Assembly (NCBI GenBank): GCA_021372515.1
Contig: JAJFUG010000207.1
Coordinates: 1-43,285, forward strand
Reading direction: 5' to 3'
Origin: a bacterium
Lineage (GTDB): Bacteria; Gemmatimonadota; Glassbacteria; GWA2-58-10
DNA length: 43,285 nt
The notes below the pieces were generated by a model, which worked only from the letters and a program-made list of their open reading frames with translations, did no database searches and was not told the origin of the DNA. A program made the position numbers and the translations under genes. Each line of letters begins with the position of its first letter. The first letter of the stretch is position 1. Below, piece by piece: positions 33,488 to 40,864 of this stretch.

Positions 33488-34870
33488 TCACTCGCCGGGA
33501 GGTTCGGTGGAGGAAGATTTTTCGAGGTCCACGATATGGCTCTTACCCACGTAATCGGCGGTGCGGTAGCGCGAGATGCCGTGGAGCTTCTTGACGATGT
33601 CGGCCACGCGGAGCACCTGCTCGCGGATGGTGACAAGGGACTGGGTGTTCGATTTACCGCAGGTGCAGGCCTTGGCGTTCATGATCGCCAGCTCGCTGTA
33701 GCCCAGGGCGGCCTGCAGGGGCTGGTTGATCTCGTGGCAGGTCGCGCCGGCCAGGGCCAGGGCCGCGGACAGGCGCTCGCGCTTGAGGCTTTCCTCCTGG
33801 TTCTTTTTCGTCTCGGTCATGTCGGTGAACATCAGCCGCATCCCGTCGTTGAATCCACCGCTGTCGTAGATGCGGCTGAAACGGCACCAAGCCGGAATCT
33901 GCCGCCGCTCGGTGGCCAGCACCAGCACCTCGCCCTCCCAGAAATCGAGCTTGCCGTCCAGGATGTCGGTCACGTGAGTCGCAGCCGCCGGCTCGTCGAA
34001 CAGGGCGTCTATTCCGCCGCTTTTCATGTCTTCGAGCGTGCGGCTGAACAGCAGGATGAAAGCCGGGTTGGTGTACACGGCCTGGCCGGATTCATCGGTT
34101 ATCAGGATCGCCTCGCTGGCGCATTCCACAGCCGAGCGGATACGGGTCAGCTCGCGCTGGACCTCCGAGTGGACACGCCTCTGACGGCCGAAACGCAGCC
34201 CGACCCAGAGCAGCCCCGAAAGACCGATAACCCACAGCACAAGATACGACAATCCTGTTTCCAGCAGGTGCATCCGCGCCACTCTGGTCGGACCGTCCAG
34301 CGGCAGCGAGATGCTCAGGCCGTTCTGGACCCCGTCCCGGCCGCCGTGGCAGGTGGAGCATTCATCCGCCCACTTGACCGGGCCCATGAAACGCAAATAG
34401 TTATGGCCCTCCTTGCGGGCCACGGCGTGCACCTCGCTGCTGCCACCCGCCAATTGCACCAGGGCCTCACGCTCCCAGTCATCGGGACGGTTTTCCTCGT
34501 CGAGCGGCTGCTGGCTGGTCAGGTGCAGAAAGGCGCCCGTAACGCCGAAACAAGCCACCGAAAAGTGGCCGGACGAAATTCTCAACCTGTCCAGAGTTGC
34601 CGCAGTCACGCCGGCGCCGGTCTGCTGCGGCGCTGAAAACGGCGTCTGCACCTGGCTGGTATCTCTTTTACCGGTCAACCAGTCCATGAGCAGCAACTCG
34701 CGCTTGAAAGATTCCCGCGCCTCGTTCAGGGCGTATTCCTCTTTCAGATTGCGCTGGGTGTAACAAAACCAGGCAAAGGACAGGGCGACCAGCATGGTCC
34801 AGACCAGCGCCAGGGAACGGATTCCGCCCCGGGTGATGGAGATGTCCTCTTTTTCATCCAATTCAGTCAT
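33488..34870 (-). CDS. DUF3365-type heme sensor with PAS and HisKA domains, no ATPase
   Basis: A 460-residue membrane sensor. A first helix at 17-36 leads to a periplasmic domain (about 40-200) with a single c-type heme motif, CSTCH at 171-175, resembling DUF3365/Tll0287-like sensor domains. A second helix (SYLVLWVIGLSGLLWVGL, about 208-225) precedes a PAS domain (about 240-350, AVECASEAILITDESGQAVYTN) and a histidine dimerisation/phosphoacceptor region (about 365-435). The phosphoacceptor is H379 in CHEINQPLQAALGYSEL. An unusual CTC pair (402-404) lies between the two HisKA helices. The protein stops at 460, so the HATPase_c domain is absent. The start at 34870 follows a weak ribosome site; an upstream ATG at 34972 adds nothing family-like. 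The gene precedes addB on the same strand and is divergent from the PepSY pair. Confidence 0.8.
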   Translation of the reverse strand: MTELDEKEDISITRGGIRSLALVWTMLVALSFAWFCYTQRNLKEEYALNEARESFKRELLLMDWLTGKRDTSQVQTPFSAPQQTGAGVTAATLDRLRISSGHFSVACFGVTGAFLHLTSQQPLDEENRPDDWEREALVQLAGGSSEVHAVARKEGHNYLRFMGPVKWADECSTCHGGRDGVQNGLSISLPLDGPTRVARMHLLETGLSYLVLWVIGLSGLLWVGLRFGRQRRVHSEVQRELTRIRSAVECASEAILITDESGQAVYTNPAFILLFSRTLEDMKSGGIDALFDEPAAATHVTDILDGKLDFWEGEVLVLATERRQIPAWCRFSRIYDSGGFNDGMRLMFTDMTETKKNQEESLKRERLSAALALAGATCHEINQPLQAALGYSELAIMNAKACTCGKSNTQSLVTIREQVLRVADIVKKLHGISRYRTADYVGKSHIVDLEKSSSTEPPGE

Positions 34871-35203
34871 AAATATTCCAGCGTTAGTTACCTTCGGCTT
34901 TCTCGCCGCCGCGGACAAAACAGCGGAGTGACAAAAGACTCCAGGATTCCAACTTAGCATGACGCATGCCACAATCCGGAATACCGTTAATCACTTAAGC
35001 CGCAAACATCTATGCCCCTCACGCCAATAGATCCTGTCCTGATTGAGCCGTTTATCCCGCCCGCGGCTGTACGAAATCGCGCACTGTGTCGGACGGCCCG
35101 TTTCACTTTGCTATAACCGTTATGATAATTCTGGCGTTTAATGCCGAAAGGAATATAATTGGCCTGCGCGCCATAGAAAGTGTTCCCCATCCAGGAGGTG
35201 CCG
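34871..35203. other. divergent control region between sensor and PepSY-type genes
   Basis: A 333-base gap. Near the sensor gene, GCATG and CATGC flank ACG (34957-34969), a 13-base inverted repeat. Near the plus-strand gene, ATAAC and GTTAT flank a single C (35113-35123), a candidate operator in an AT-rich patch that ends in a TATAAT box. No gene was found. Confidence 0.45.
35131..35159 (+). promoter_or_regulatory. possible promoter of the PepSY-type gene pair
   Basis: A perfect TATAAT box (35154-35159) has a weak CTGGCG 17 bases upstream as -35. It is 45 bases from the ATG at 35204. The weak -35 suggests activator dependence. The ATAAC-C-GTTAT repeat at 35113-35123 lies just upstream. Confidence 0.35.
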
Positions 35204-35791
35204 ATGCGCAAGTGGCTGTACCGCATCCATATGTACGGCGGCCTGCTCTGTTTCCCCTACCTGATCGTGTTCGGGTTCAGTTCGCTCAATTTCAACCACC
35301 GTTTCGCGTTCGCCAATCACGAGCCGACTCTGGCAAGCTGGGAGGCCGCCGTGCGCGTGGCCGGGCTCGGGGAGGACATGCCGCAGGCCGAGGCTCTGCG
35401 CGACTCGCTGGGCCTGATGGGCTGGCCGCTGCCCTGGGAGACTGAACGGGACTCCGGAGGGGTGTTCCAGTTCGGGCTTTCCAGGCCCGGCAAGCACTAC
35501 ACGGTGCACTACTACCCCGCGCGTGGGTTCGCCCGGGTGGAGGAGCAGCGTTTCGGGTTCTGGCGTGTGTTCGGCAACCTTCACGCCATGGAGCGGATCC
35601 CAGGCTCACGTTTCAGCGCCCTCTGGCCCTGGTATACGGAGTTCTGCACTTTCTTTGTCCTGTTCGCCGGCGTGAGCGGAATAGCGCTCTGGACCCAGGG
35701 CCGGCGCGAGCGGCTGTCCGGGCTGGTCGTGCTGGCCGCGGTGAGCGTTCTGTCGCTCCTGTTCATGCTTCTTGTCTGGCTGAGGGGGTGA
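35204..35791 (+). CDS. PepSY-associated membrane protein, first of a pair
   Basis: A 195-residue membrane protein. The opening MRKWLYRIHMYGGLLCFPYLIVFGFSSLNFNH is the PepSY-TM (PF03929-like) N-terminal helix with its His residues. The middle (about 45-125) is a soluble beta-rich domain (FQFGLSRPGKHYTVHYYP, GFARVEEQRFGFWRVFGNLHAMERIPG) and helices follow at about 147-165 and 172-193. PepSY-TM proteins include ferric reductase-like and siderophore-iron reductase proteins that may bind b-type heme. The start at 35204 has AGGAGGT upstream. It ends two bases before the next ATG. The half-size length (family members often run 350-500 residues) and the paired paralogue suggest a two-subunit version. 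Confidence 0.65.
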   Translation: MRKWLYRIHMYGGLLCFPYLIVFGFSSLNFNHRFAFANHEPTLASWEAAVRVAGLGEDMPQAEALRDSLGLMGWPLPWETERDSGGVFQFGLSRPGKHYTVHYYPARGFARVEEQRFGFWRVFGNLHAMERIPGSRFSALWPWYTEFCTFFVLFAGVSGIALWTQGRRERLSGLVVLAAVSVLSLLFMLLVWLRG

Positions 35792-35793
35792 GA

Positions 35794-36375
35794 ATGCGGG
35801 AGATACTGCGGAAAATCCACCTTTACGCAGGACTGGCCGCGGCCGCTTTCCTGATGATGTATTTCGTGACCGGGCTGGCCCTGGTCCACGAGAGCTGGTT
35901 CCCGCGCACGGACCCGGAAAGGACTGTCCGGAGCGAGCGCCTGGAGCTGAAAGGCAACCTGGAGCCGGAGCAGCTGGCCTCGGTGCTGGAGCTGCGTTTC
36001 GGCATCCGGGGTAAGCGCCTGGCCCCGCGCGGCCTGCCGGACGGCTCCTGGCAGCTGGACTGGATGCGTCCCGGCCTGGGCGTCCAGGCGCGGGTCTGGG
36101 CCTCGGGCGACAGCCTGACCCTGACCACCACCCGCCAGGGTCTGCGCGGCACCCTGGTCGGTTTCCACCGTCTGCACGGCTACGGCGGCGGGGCGCTCTA
36201 CGACCTGTGGGCATTCATGTACGATTTTTCGAGCGCCGCGCTGATCCTGTTCGCGGCCAGCGGGCTGTGGATCTGGTTCGGGCGGCGGGAGAAAAGTGGG
36301 GCGGGCTGGCTCTGCCTGGCCGCGGGGCTGGGGCTCACTGCGGCGATGGTGCTGTATTTCCTGCTGATGCCGTAA
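35794..36375 (+). CDS. PepSY-associated membrane protein, second of a pair
   Basis: A 193-residue membrane protein similar in design to the gene before it. It opens with MREILRKIHLYAGLAAAAFLMMYFVTGLALVHESW, a PepSY-TM helix with His residues. A soluble middle part follows (about 45-125, VLELRFGIRGKRL, LVGFHRLHGYGG), then two C-terminal helices (FMYDFSSAALILFAASGLWIWF, GWLCLAAGLGLTAAMVLYFLL). The ATG lies two bases after the upstream stop with a GAGGGGG ribosome site at the end of the preceding gene, so both are co-translated. A further in-frame GTG at 35788 is possible. Roles in iron reduction or heme-linked electron transfer are inferred from family and neighbours. Confidence 0.65.
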   Translation: MREILRKIHLYAGLAAAAFLMMYFVTGLALVHESWFPRTDPERTVRSERLELKGNLEPEQLASVLELRFGIRGKRLAPRGLPDGSWQLDWMRPGLGVQARVWASGDSLTLTTTRQGLRGTLVGFHRLHGYGGGALYDLWAFMYDFSSAALILFAASGLWIWFGRREKSGAGWLCLAAGLGLTAAMVLYFLLMP

Positions 36376-36414
36376 TACTGATTCGCGTTGAACCCGGGAA
36401 CAAAGAAAAATCGC

Positions 36415-36476
36415 GTAGGGGCGGCCCCCAGTGGCCGCCCGAAACAAACAGGGCAGGCACAGGGGCCTGCCCCTAC
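36415..36476. repeat. composite palindrome with GTAGGGGC edges
   Basis: GTAGGGGC at 36415-36422 and GCCCCTAC at 36469-36476 bracket two internal hairpins: GGCGGCC/GGCCGCC (36420-36439) and GGGCAGGC/GCCTGCCC (36451-36472). It resembles two head-to-head REP-like units. It lies 39 bases after the second PepSY stop. Confidence 0.7.
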
Positions 36477-36534
36477 AAAAACAGAAGCGCTTCCGAACCA
36501 ATGCCTCTTGAAGGCAAACCGGTATAAACGGCAA

Positions 36535-36557
36535 GGGGCGGGTTTGAAACCCGCCCC
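36535..36557. repeat. GGGGCGGGTTT palindrome
   Basis: An 11-bp perfect stem with a one-base centre. It lies 48 bases downstream of the tetraheme cytochrome stop on the opposite strand and could act as a bidirectional terminator, though T-runs are poor. The rest of 36376-36605 holds no gene. Confidence 0.55.
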
Positions 36558-36605
36558 CACGCATGGACGCCCCTTCGGATCAAGTCTCGTTCCAGATCGT
36601 TGCCT

Positions 36606-36974
36606 CTACTGCTTGTGGCACTCGTCACACTCGCGCGGCCCCACCTCCATCGCACGGTGGCAGTTCAGGCAGTTCTTGTGCAGCGCCACCTTGAGCTCCT
36701 CCACCTCCACCATGTTGATCTCCTTGCTGTGGCAGTGGTCGCAGGACTCGACATGGTGGCACTCGATGCACTCCAGGCCGTAGCCCTGCACGTGGGTCTC
36801 GTGGTCGAACACGATCTGGGTGCCGCCCTTGTACTGGGTCTGGAACACGTGGACCTTGGGCGGCTGCTTGATCTTGGCCTCGATGTTGTAGCCCAGGCGC
36901 ATGTTGGCCCGGATGAGCACCACGTTGGCCACGGCCATCAGCACGAAGCCGATCAACAGGAGCCTCTTCACCAT
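36606..36974 (-). CDS. membrane-anchored tetraheme cytochrome c
   Basis: A 122-residue cytochrome with an uncleaved or signal-type N-terminal helix (LLLIGFVLMAVANVVLI, about 5-21) and four CxxCH motifs at 69-73 (CIECH), 78-82 (CDHCH), 102-106 (CLNCH) and 116-120 (CDECH). Upstream His residues (H58, H61) could be sixth ligands, as in class III/c7 cytochromes. The heme domain would face the periplasm and receive electrons from a quinol-side partner. It is the last gene of an operon with an Fe-S protein and an NrfD/HybB membrane subunit, 28 bases after the NrfD stop. The start at 36974 keeps the membrane helix at the N-terminus. Confidence 0.85.
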   Translation of the reverse strand: MVKRLLLIGFVLMAVANVVLIRANMRLGYNIEAKIKQPPKVHVFQTQYKGGTQIVFDHETHVQGYGLECIECHHVESCDHCHSKEINMVEVEELKVALHKNCLNCHRAMEVGPRECDECHKQ

Positions 36975-37002
36975 CTGTACCTCGCACGTTCGAGTGAAAG
37001 GG

Positions 37003-38151
37003 TTACGCCCCGGCCGACTCCCGGCCCTCTTCCTCGGGGAAGATCGGCAGGTACTTGGCGCAGAGGATGAACACGATGAACCCGCCGGTAACCAGGAACA
37101 GCGAGAGCCAGATCTCCGACCAGGAGGGGAAATAGCTGAAACCTGCCGAGCGCGCCATGCCGACAACGCTCACGTTCAGACGGTTGGTCAGCACGGCCAG
37201 CACGGTGGAAAGCCCCGAGACAAACAGCACCGAGGGCCGCATCCGGTTGCGGAAAGCGAGCATCAGCACCAGCGGCAGCACGAACAGGCTCATTTCAAGC
37301 AGGAAAGCCCAGCTTTCGAGTTTCCCGCTGAACACGGCCGACAGCGGCACCCGGCCCCAGAGGTCCTGCAGCCGCACCACCAGGTGCAGCATCAGGGCCA
37401 CCACCATGAACTGGCCCAGGTCCACCAGGATCTTGGTCTCCAGGCTCTTGCGGAACAGGAAACTGGAAACGTAGCTCTCGACTATCACCATGGCGAAACC
37501 CACTGTCACCGCGCTCAGGAAAAAGTGCAGCGGCAGCAGCGGTGTGTACCACAGCGGGTGCAGCTTGAGCGGCACGATCAGGAACACCGTTCCCAGCGAG
37601 CTCTGGTGCAGGGTGGAAAGCAGCACGCCCGCGATCACGATGGGCAGGGTGAACGAGTGCACCGCGCGCAGCATCCGCTGCGAGCCCAGCTTTTCCAGCA
37701 CCACCGGGCTGAACTCCAGGGCCAGCACCGTGGAATAGAGCATCACGCACCAGGCCACCTCGAACATCACCGAGTGCGGGTTCCACATGATCAGCGGGTG
37801 CCAGATGTTCCAGGGCTTGCCGATGTCGTACAGAAGGCCCAGGCTGACCAGGATGTAGCCCAGGAACGCAGTGAGCACGGTGGGGCGCACCACGCTGCGG
37901 TAGCGCTCGAAATTCAGCAGGTGCACGGTGCCGGTCAGCACGAACCCGCCCGCGGCCAGGGCCACCCCGCCCAGGACATCGAACCCGATCCAGAAGCCCC
38001 AGGGCTGGTGGTCGTTGAGCGCGGTGACCGCGCCCAGCCCGCCGAAAAAGCGCAGGAAAGTGAGCACCACGCCCACTCCCAGAATAATCAGCATGGCGGG
38101 CAGCAGGATATGACGGCCCTTGACGTCCAGGATACGCCACAGTTCCCTCAT
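37003..38151 (-). CDS. NrfD/HybB-family quinone-reactive membrane subunit
   Basis: A 382-residue polytopic membrane protein of the NrfD superfamily, with the HybB-like opening (WRILDVKGRHILLPAMLIILGVGVVLTFLRF) and the segment PWGFWIGFDVLGGVALAAGGFVL. About ten hydrophobic helices can be drawn to the C-terminus. NrfD-type subunits exchange electrons with the quinone pool and may couple this to proton movement. The ATG overlaps the Fe-S gene stop as ATGA, and the tetraheme gene follows after 28 bases, so an Fe-S/NrfD/cytochrome complex is expected, related in plan to Hmc, Qrc or DsrMKJOP modules but with fewer subunits. No molybdopterin subunit is in the window. Confidence 0.88.
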   Translation of the reverse strand: MRELWRILDVKGRHILLPAMLIILGVGVVLTFLRFFGGLGAVTALNDHQPWGFWIGFDVLGGVALAAGGFVLTGTVHLLNFERYRSVVRPTVLTAFLGYILVSLGLLYDIGKPWNIWHPLIMWNPHSVMFEVAWCVMLYSTVLALEFSPVVLEKLGSQRMLRAVHSFTLPIVIAGVLLSTLHQSSLGTVFLIVPLKLHPLWYTPLLPLHFFLSAVTVGFAMVIVESYVSSFLFRKSLETKILVDLGQFMVVALMLHLVVRLQDLWGRVPLSAVFSGKLESWAFLLEMSLFVLPLVLMLAFRNRMRPSVLFVSGLSTVLAVLTNRLNVSVVGMARSAGFSYFPSWSEIWLSLFLVTGGFIVFILCAKYLPIFPEEEGRESAGA

Positions 38152-38933
38152 TGTCCGCCCCCTTTCCGGGAGCGCGGCTCGGTGCCGTCCGGCAGGTCTT
38201 CCCCGCCGGTCTTCTCGAGCTGTATGCGGCGGTTGATGATCCAGCTGATCCCGCCCAGGAGCACCCCGCCGGTGACCACGATCCCCGGGATGCGGCTGAG
38301 CACGGCCCAGGTGAGCGTGGGCAGCGGCTCATCGCCCAGTTTCATCGGGAAACCGAGCCGCTCGAACGGGACGCTTGACAGCATCAGCACACTGGTCCCG
38401 CCGGCATCATGCTCGCCGTAGATATAATTGACGTAGCGCTCCGGCCGCAGGGCGATGCGGGCTCGGGCGATCTCCAGCAGGTGGCTGCGCCGTCCCATGC
38501 GGGTCGCCCCCATCGGGCAGACCCAGGCGCAGGCGGTCTCGCCGCCCGATTCCACCCGGCTGTGGCAGAAAATGCACTTCTCGATCACGGGCACAGGCGA
38601 ATTCCAGTGGTAGCGCGGCACGCCGAACGGGCAGGCCATCATGCAGTAGCGGCAGCCCATGCACTTGTCCGCGTCGTACAGCACCGGCCCGTCCGGGCTC
38701 TTGGTCAGAGCCGCCACCGGGCAGACCGAGACGCAGGTCGGCTCCAGACAGTGCATGCACATCTTGCGGTAGTACATCTCATCGTGCTTGAGCACAACTG
38801 TGTAGTTCGCGGCCGACAGGTCCCGGTCGTTGGGCGTGCCGGTCAGGTGGTTCTCCTGGCGGCAGGCTTTGACGCATTCGCCGCAGCCGATGCACTCGGT
38901 GAAATCGATCAGTATCCCGAGCGGTTCTTCCAT
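38148..38933 (-). CDS. four-cluster 4Fe-4S protein (HybA/DmsB-like) with C-terminal helix
   Basis: A 261-residue electron-transfer protein with 16 cysteines for four 4Fe-4S clusters: CIGCGECVKAC at 14-24, CMHCLEPTCVSVCP, CMGCRYCMMACP, and CIFC with CAWVC. A C-terminal helix (TWAVLSRIPGIVVTGGVLLGGISWIINRR, about 207-231) resembles HybA. I see no Tat or Sec signal; the reading frame reaches an in-frame TAA 12 codons before the ATG, so none can be added upstream. I prefer ATG at 38933 (AGGAG five bases upstream) over GTG at 38939. It should move electrons to or from the NrfD subunit. Its side of the membrane is uncertain: the basic residues after the C-terminal helix suggest the main domain is outside, whereas the absent signal suggests it is inside. 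Confidence 0.85.
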   Translation of the reverse strand: MEEPLGILIDFTECIGCGECVKACRQENHLTGTPNDRDLSAANYTVVLKHDEMYYRKMCMHCLEPTCVSVCPVAALTKSPDGPVLYDADKCMGCRYCMMACPFGVPRYHWNSPVPVIEKCIFCHSRVESGGETACAWVCPMGATRMGRRSHLLEIARARIALRPERYVNYIYGEHDAGGTSVLMLSSVPFERLGFPMKLGDEPLPTLTWAVLSRIPGIVVTGGVLLGGISWIINRRIQLEKTGGEDLPDGTEPRSRKGGGQ

Positions 38934-39595
38934 ATACACTCCTCGAAGCGGGGTTGTCTTGAGAAGCGCTTAAAATATTCTTCTTTTCTGAAGTATGCAA
39001 TTATGTTGAGCCGCTGTCGCTCCGGCTCGCTTGACATGGATTTGCCGTATATGGCATAATCAAATAAGGTGGGATTTTGAAAAACCTCTACAAAATTGTG
39101 GCCGGAACAAATATGTTGTATATTTTTGTTTAACGTAGATGCGTTGCGAAAGTAATGCAATAATTTATTCATACAAGCTTTTTCCGCCTAAATCAAAGCT
39201 TTTCAAGCAAGTAAGAACCACACACGGGAGCGGCCGCACCCGCTCCTCCCGCACTGTCGGCTGCCGGGCCGGACCGGGCGCTATCTGCCCCGGACCGCCC
39301 GTTGGGATAGATAATCTTCATGCCTCCGGGCCGGACAGTATTTCAGTCCTCTCCCGGCCGGGAAGAATGAAACCCGGAGCGTTCCGGGGCCGTTAGACTA
39401 CCTGCGGCTTTCGTTGAACGGGCAGCCCTCCAGATCGAATTGTCCCGGCCATCGGGTCACGGACCCGGCGGCACGGCAACACAGTCTTCCCATATCAATT
39501 GTATCGCGCATCTCCCTCCAGGGATAGAAAGTGCCAGGCGGCGCGGCCGTTTTGCGTCCGGCCCCTGAAAGCGGGACTCAAGCACAGAGGTCAAA
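38934..39595. other. AT-rich divergent control region
   Basis: A 662-base region between two divergent redox operons. Its left half (about 38960-39210) is clearly AT-richer than the rest of the window and contains at least one good minus-strand promoter and possible further -10/-35 boxes, for example TTGATT-17-TATGAA on the minus strand. The right half (about 39220-39595) is GC-rich and shows no gene or clear promoter for the cytochrome operon. An 87-codon minus-strand frame here is treated as spurious. Confidence 0.5.
38972..39000 (-). promoter_or_regulatory. sigma70-like promoter of the Fe-S/NrfD/tetraheme operon
   Basis: On the minus strand TTGCAT (39000-38995), a 17-base spacer and TATTTT (38977-38972) lie 39 bases upstream of the ATG at 38933. 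The region is AT-rich. Motif evidence only. Confidence 0.5.
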
Positions 39596-40864
39596 ATGGA
39601 ATGTAGAAAACGCAGAGTCGGGCGAGTTTTTTCCGGAGCCACACTCTTTCCGGTGCTGCTGGCCCTCTGGCTCGCCTCCGGGGTGACTCCCGCCGCCGCG
39701 GCCGAGGGCCTGGCCGACCAGGCCTGCCTGCACTGCCACCTCAGTCAGGACAGCCTCTGGATTGACACCCTGGCCCTGAGCCACTCTGCGCACTCCGACC
39801 AGACTTGCACCGGCTGCCACACCGATGTCACCACCCTGCCGCACCCGGCCAAACCCGGACCGGTCAACTGCCTGAACTGCCACGAAAACTCCACCGATGT
39901 CCAGGGCAAGCCGGTCGAGCGTTGGCACGACAGCGTGCACGGCCGGGCGGTGGCGGCCGCTCCCGACAGCTCCGGGGCTGCAGTCTGCACCGACTGTCAC
40001 GGACGGCACGACATCCGGGGCCAGGACGACCCGCTTTCCATGGTCAACCGTCGCAACATCCCGCTCACCTGCGCCCGCTGCCACGAGGACAACCGGGTGG
40101 TGCTCAAGCACGACATCCACGCCGAGGCTCCGTATCACGAGTACGAGCGCAGCGTGCACGGCAAGGCGCTGTACAAGGACGGCCTGCTGCAGGTGGCCGC
40201 GGTCTGCACCGACTGCCACGGCGCGCACTCCATCCAGGCCGCCGGCGACAGCCTGCCCATGGCGGCCCAGCCCGCCACCTGCGGCAAGTGCCACGTGGCG
40301 GTGTACGACACCTACCGCGCCAGTATCCACGGCCAGCTGCACCTGGAACGGCACGACCCCAACGCCCCGGGCTGCATCGACTGCCACGGTGAGCACGGCA
40401 TCCTGGCCCCCACCAGCAAGGAGTCCCCGATCAGCCGGGCGAATATCCCCAAGACCTGCGCCTCCTGCCACGCCGACCAGACACGTATGGCCCGGTACGA
40501 TATCTCCACCGATCGCCTGGACACCTACAAGCAGAGTTTCCACGGCACGGCCACGGGCCTGGGCGACCAGAACGCGGCCAACTGCGTCAGCTGCCACGGC
40601 TGGCACGATATCTACCCGGCCTCGGACCCCCGCTCCAGCGTCAACCCGCAGAACATGCTCACCACCTGCGGCAAGTGCCATCCCAAGGCCACGGCCAATT
40701 TCATCGCCGGCAAGATTCATGTGGACGTGCGGTCCAGGAGCGCCGGGGCGGTCTTCTACCTGCGCCGGGCGATGATCTGGCTGGCCTGGGCCGTGGGCGC
40801 TTTCGTGGTTGTCTGGATGGTCCTGGACATAATCCTCAAAAAACGCCGGGGGCGGGATAAATGA
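39596..40864 (+). CDS. 11-heme membrane-anchored cytochrome c (first of a paralogous pair)
   Basis: A 422-residue multiheme cytochrome. The signal peptide (LFPVLLALWLASGVTPAAAA) is followed by eleven CxxCH motifs in order: CLHCH, CTGCH, CLNCH, CTDCH, CARCH, CTDCH, CGKCH, CIDCH, CASCH, CVSCH, CGKCH. Several SVHG, SIHG and SFHG segments between them (HDSVHGRAV, ERSVHGKAL, RASIHGQLH, KQSFHGTAT) supply His residues suited to the sixth axial position. A C-terminal helix (MIWLAWAVGAFVVVWMVLDIIL) with a basic tail (KKRRGRDK) anchors it with the hemes in the periplasm. It leads an operon; its TGA overlaps the next ATG as ATGA. The eleven-heme set and duplication resemble quinol-linked cytochrome modules rather than NrfA or MtrA. 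Its partner is probably the cytochrome b two genes on. Confidence 0.88.
   Translation: MECRKRRVGRVFSGATLFPVLLALWLASGVTPAAAAEGLADQACLHCHLSQDSLWIDTLALSHSAHSDQTCTGCHTDVTTLPHPAKPGPVNCLNCHENSTDVQGKPVERWHDSVHGRAVAAAPDSSGAAVCTDCHGRHDIRGQDDPLSMVNRRNIPLTCARCHEDNRVVLKHDIHAEAPYHEYERSVHGKALYKDGLLQVAAVCTDCHGAHSIQAAGDSLPMAAQPATCGKCHVAVYDTYRASIHGQLHLERHDPNAPGCIDCHGEHGILAPTSKESPISRANIPKTCASCHADQTRMARYDISTDRLDTYKQSFHGTATGLGDQNAANCVSCHGWHDIYPASDPRSSVNPQNMLTTCGKCHPKATANFIAGKIHVDVRSRSAGAVFYLRRAMIWLAWAVGAFVVVWMVLDIILKKRRGRDK

Noticed and set aside
36376-36605. tRNA or small RNA from the stacked hairpins
   Set aside because: The hairpins lack tRNA arm lengths and are better explained as repeats with shared GTAGGGGC edges.
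36388-36783. 131-codon plus-strand frame between PepSY and tetraheme genes
   Set aside because: Runs through palindromes and antisense to the heme motifs of the cytochrome.
38909-39172. 87-codon minus-strand frame in the AT-rich divergent region
   Set aside because: No family sequence, overlaps the start of the Fe-S gene and the promoter, and its composition follows local AT-richness.
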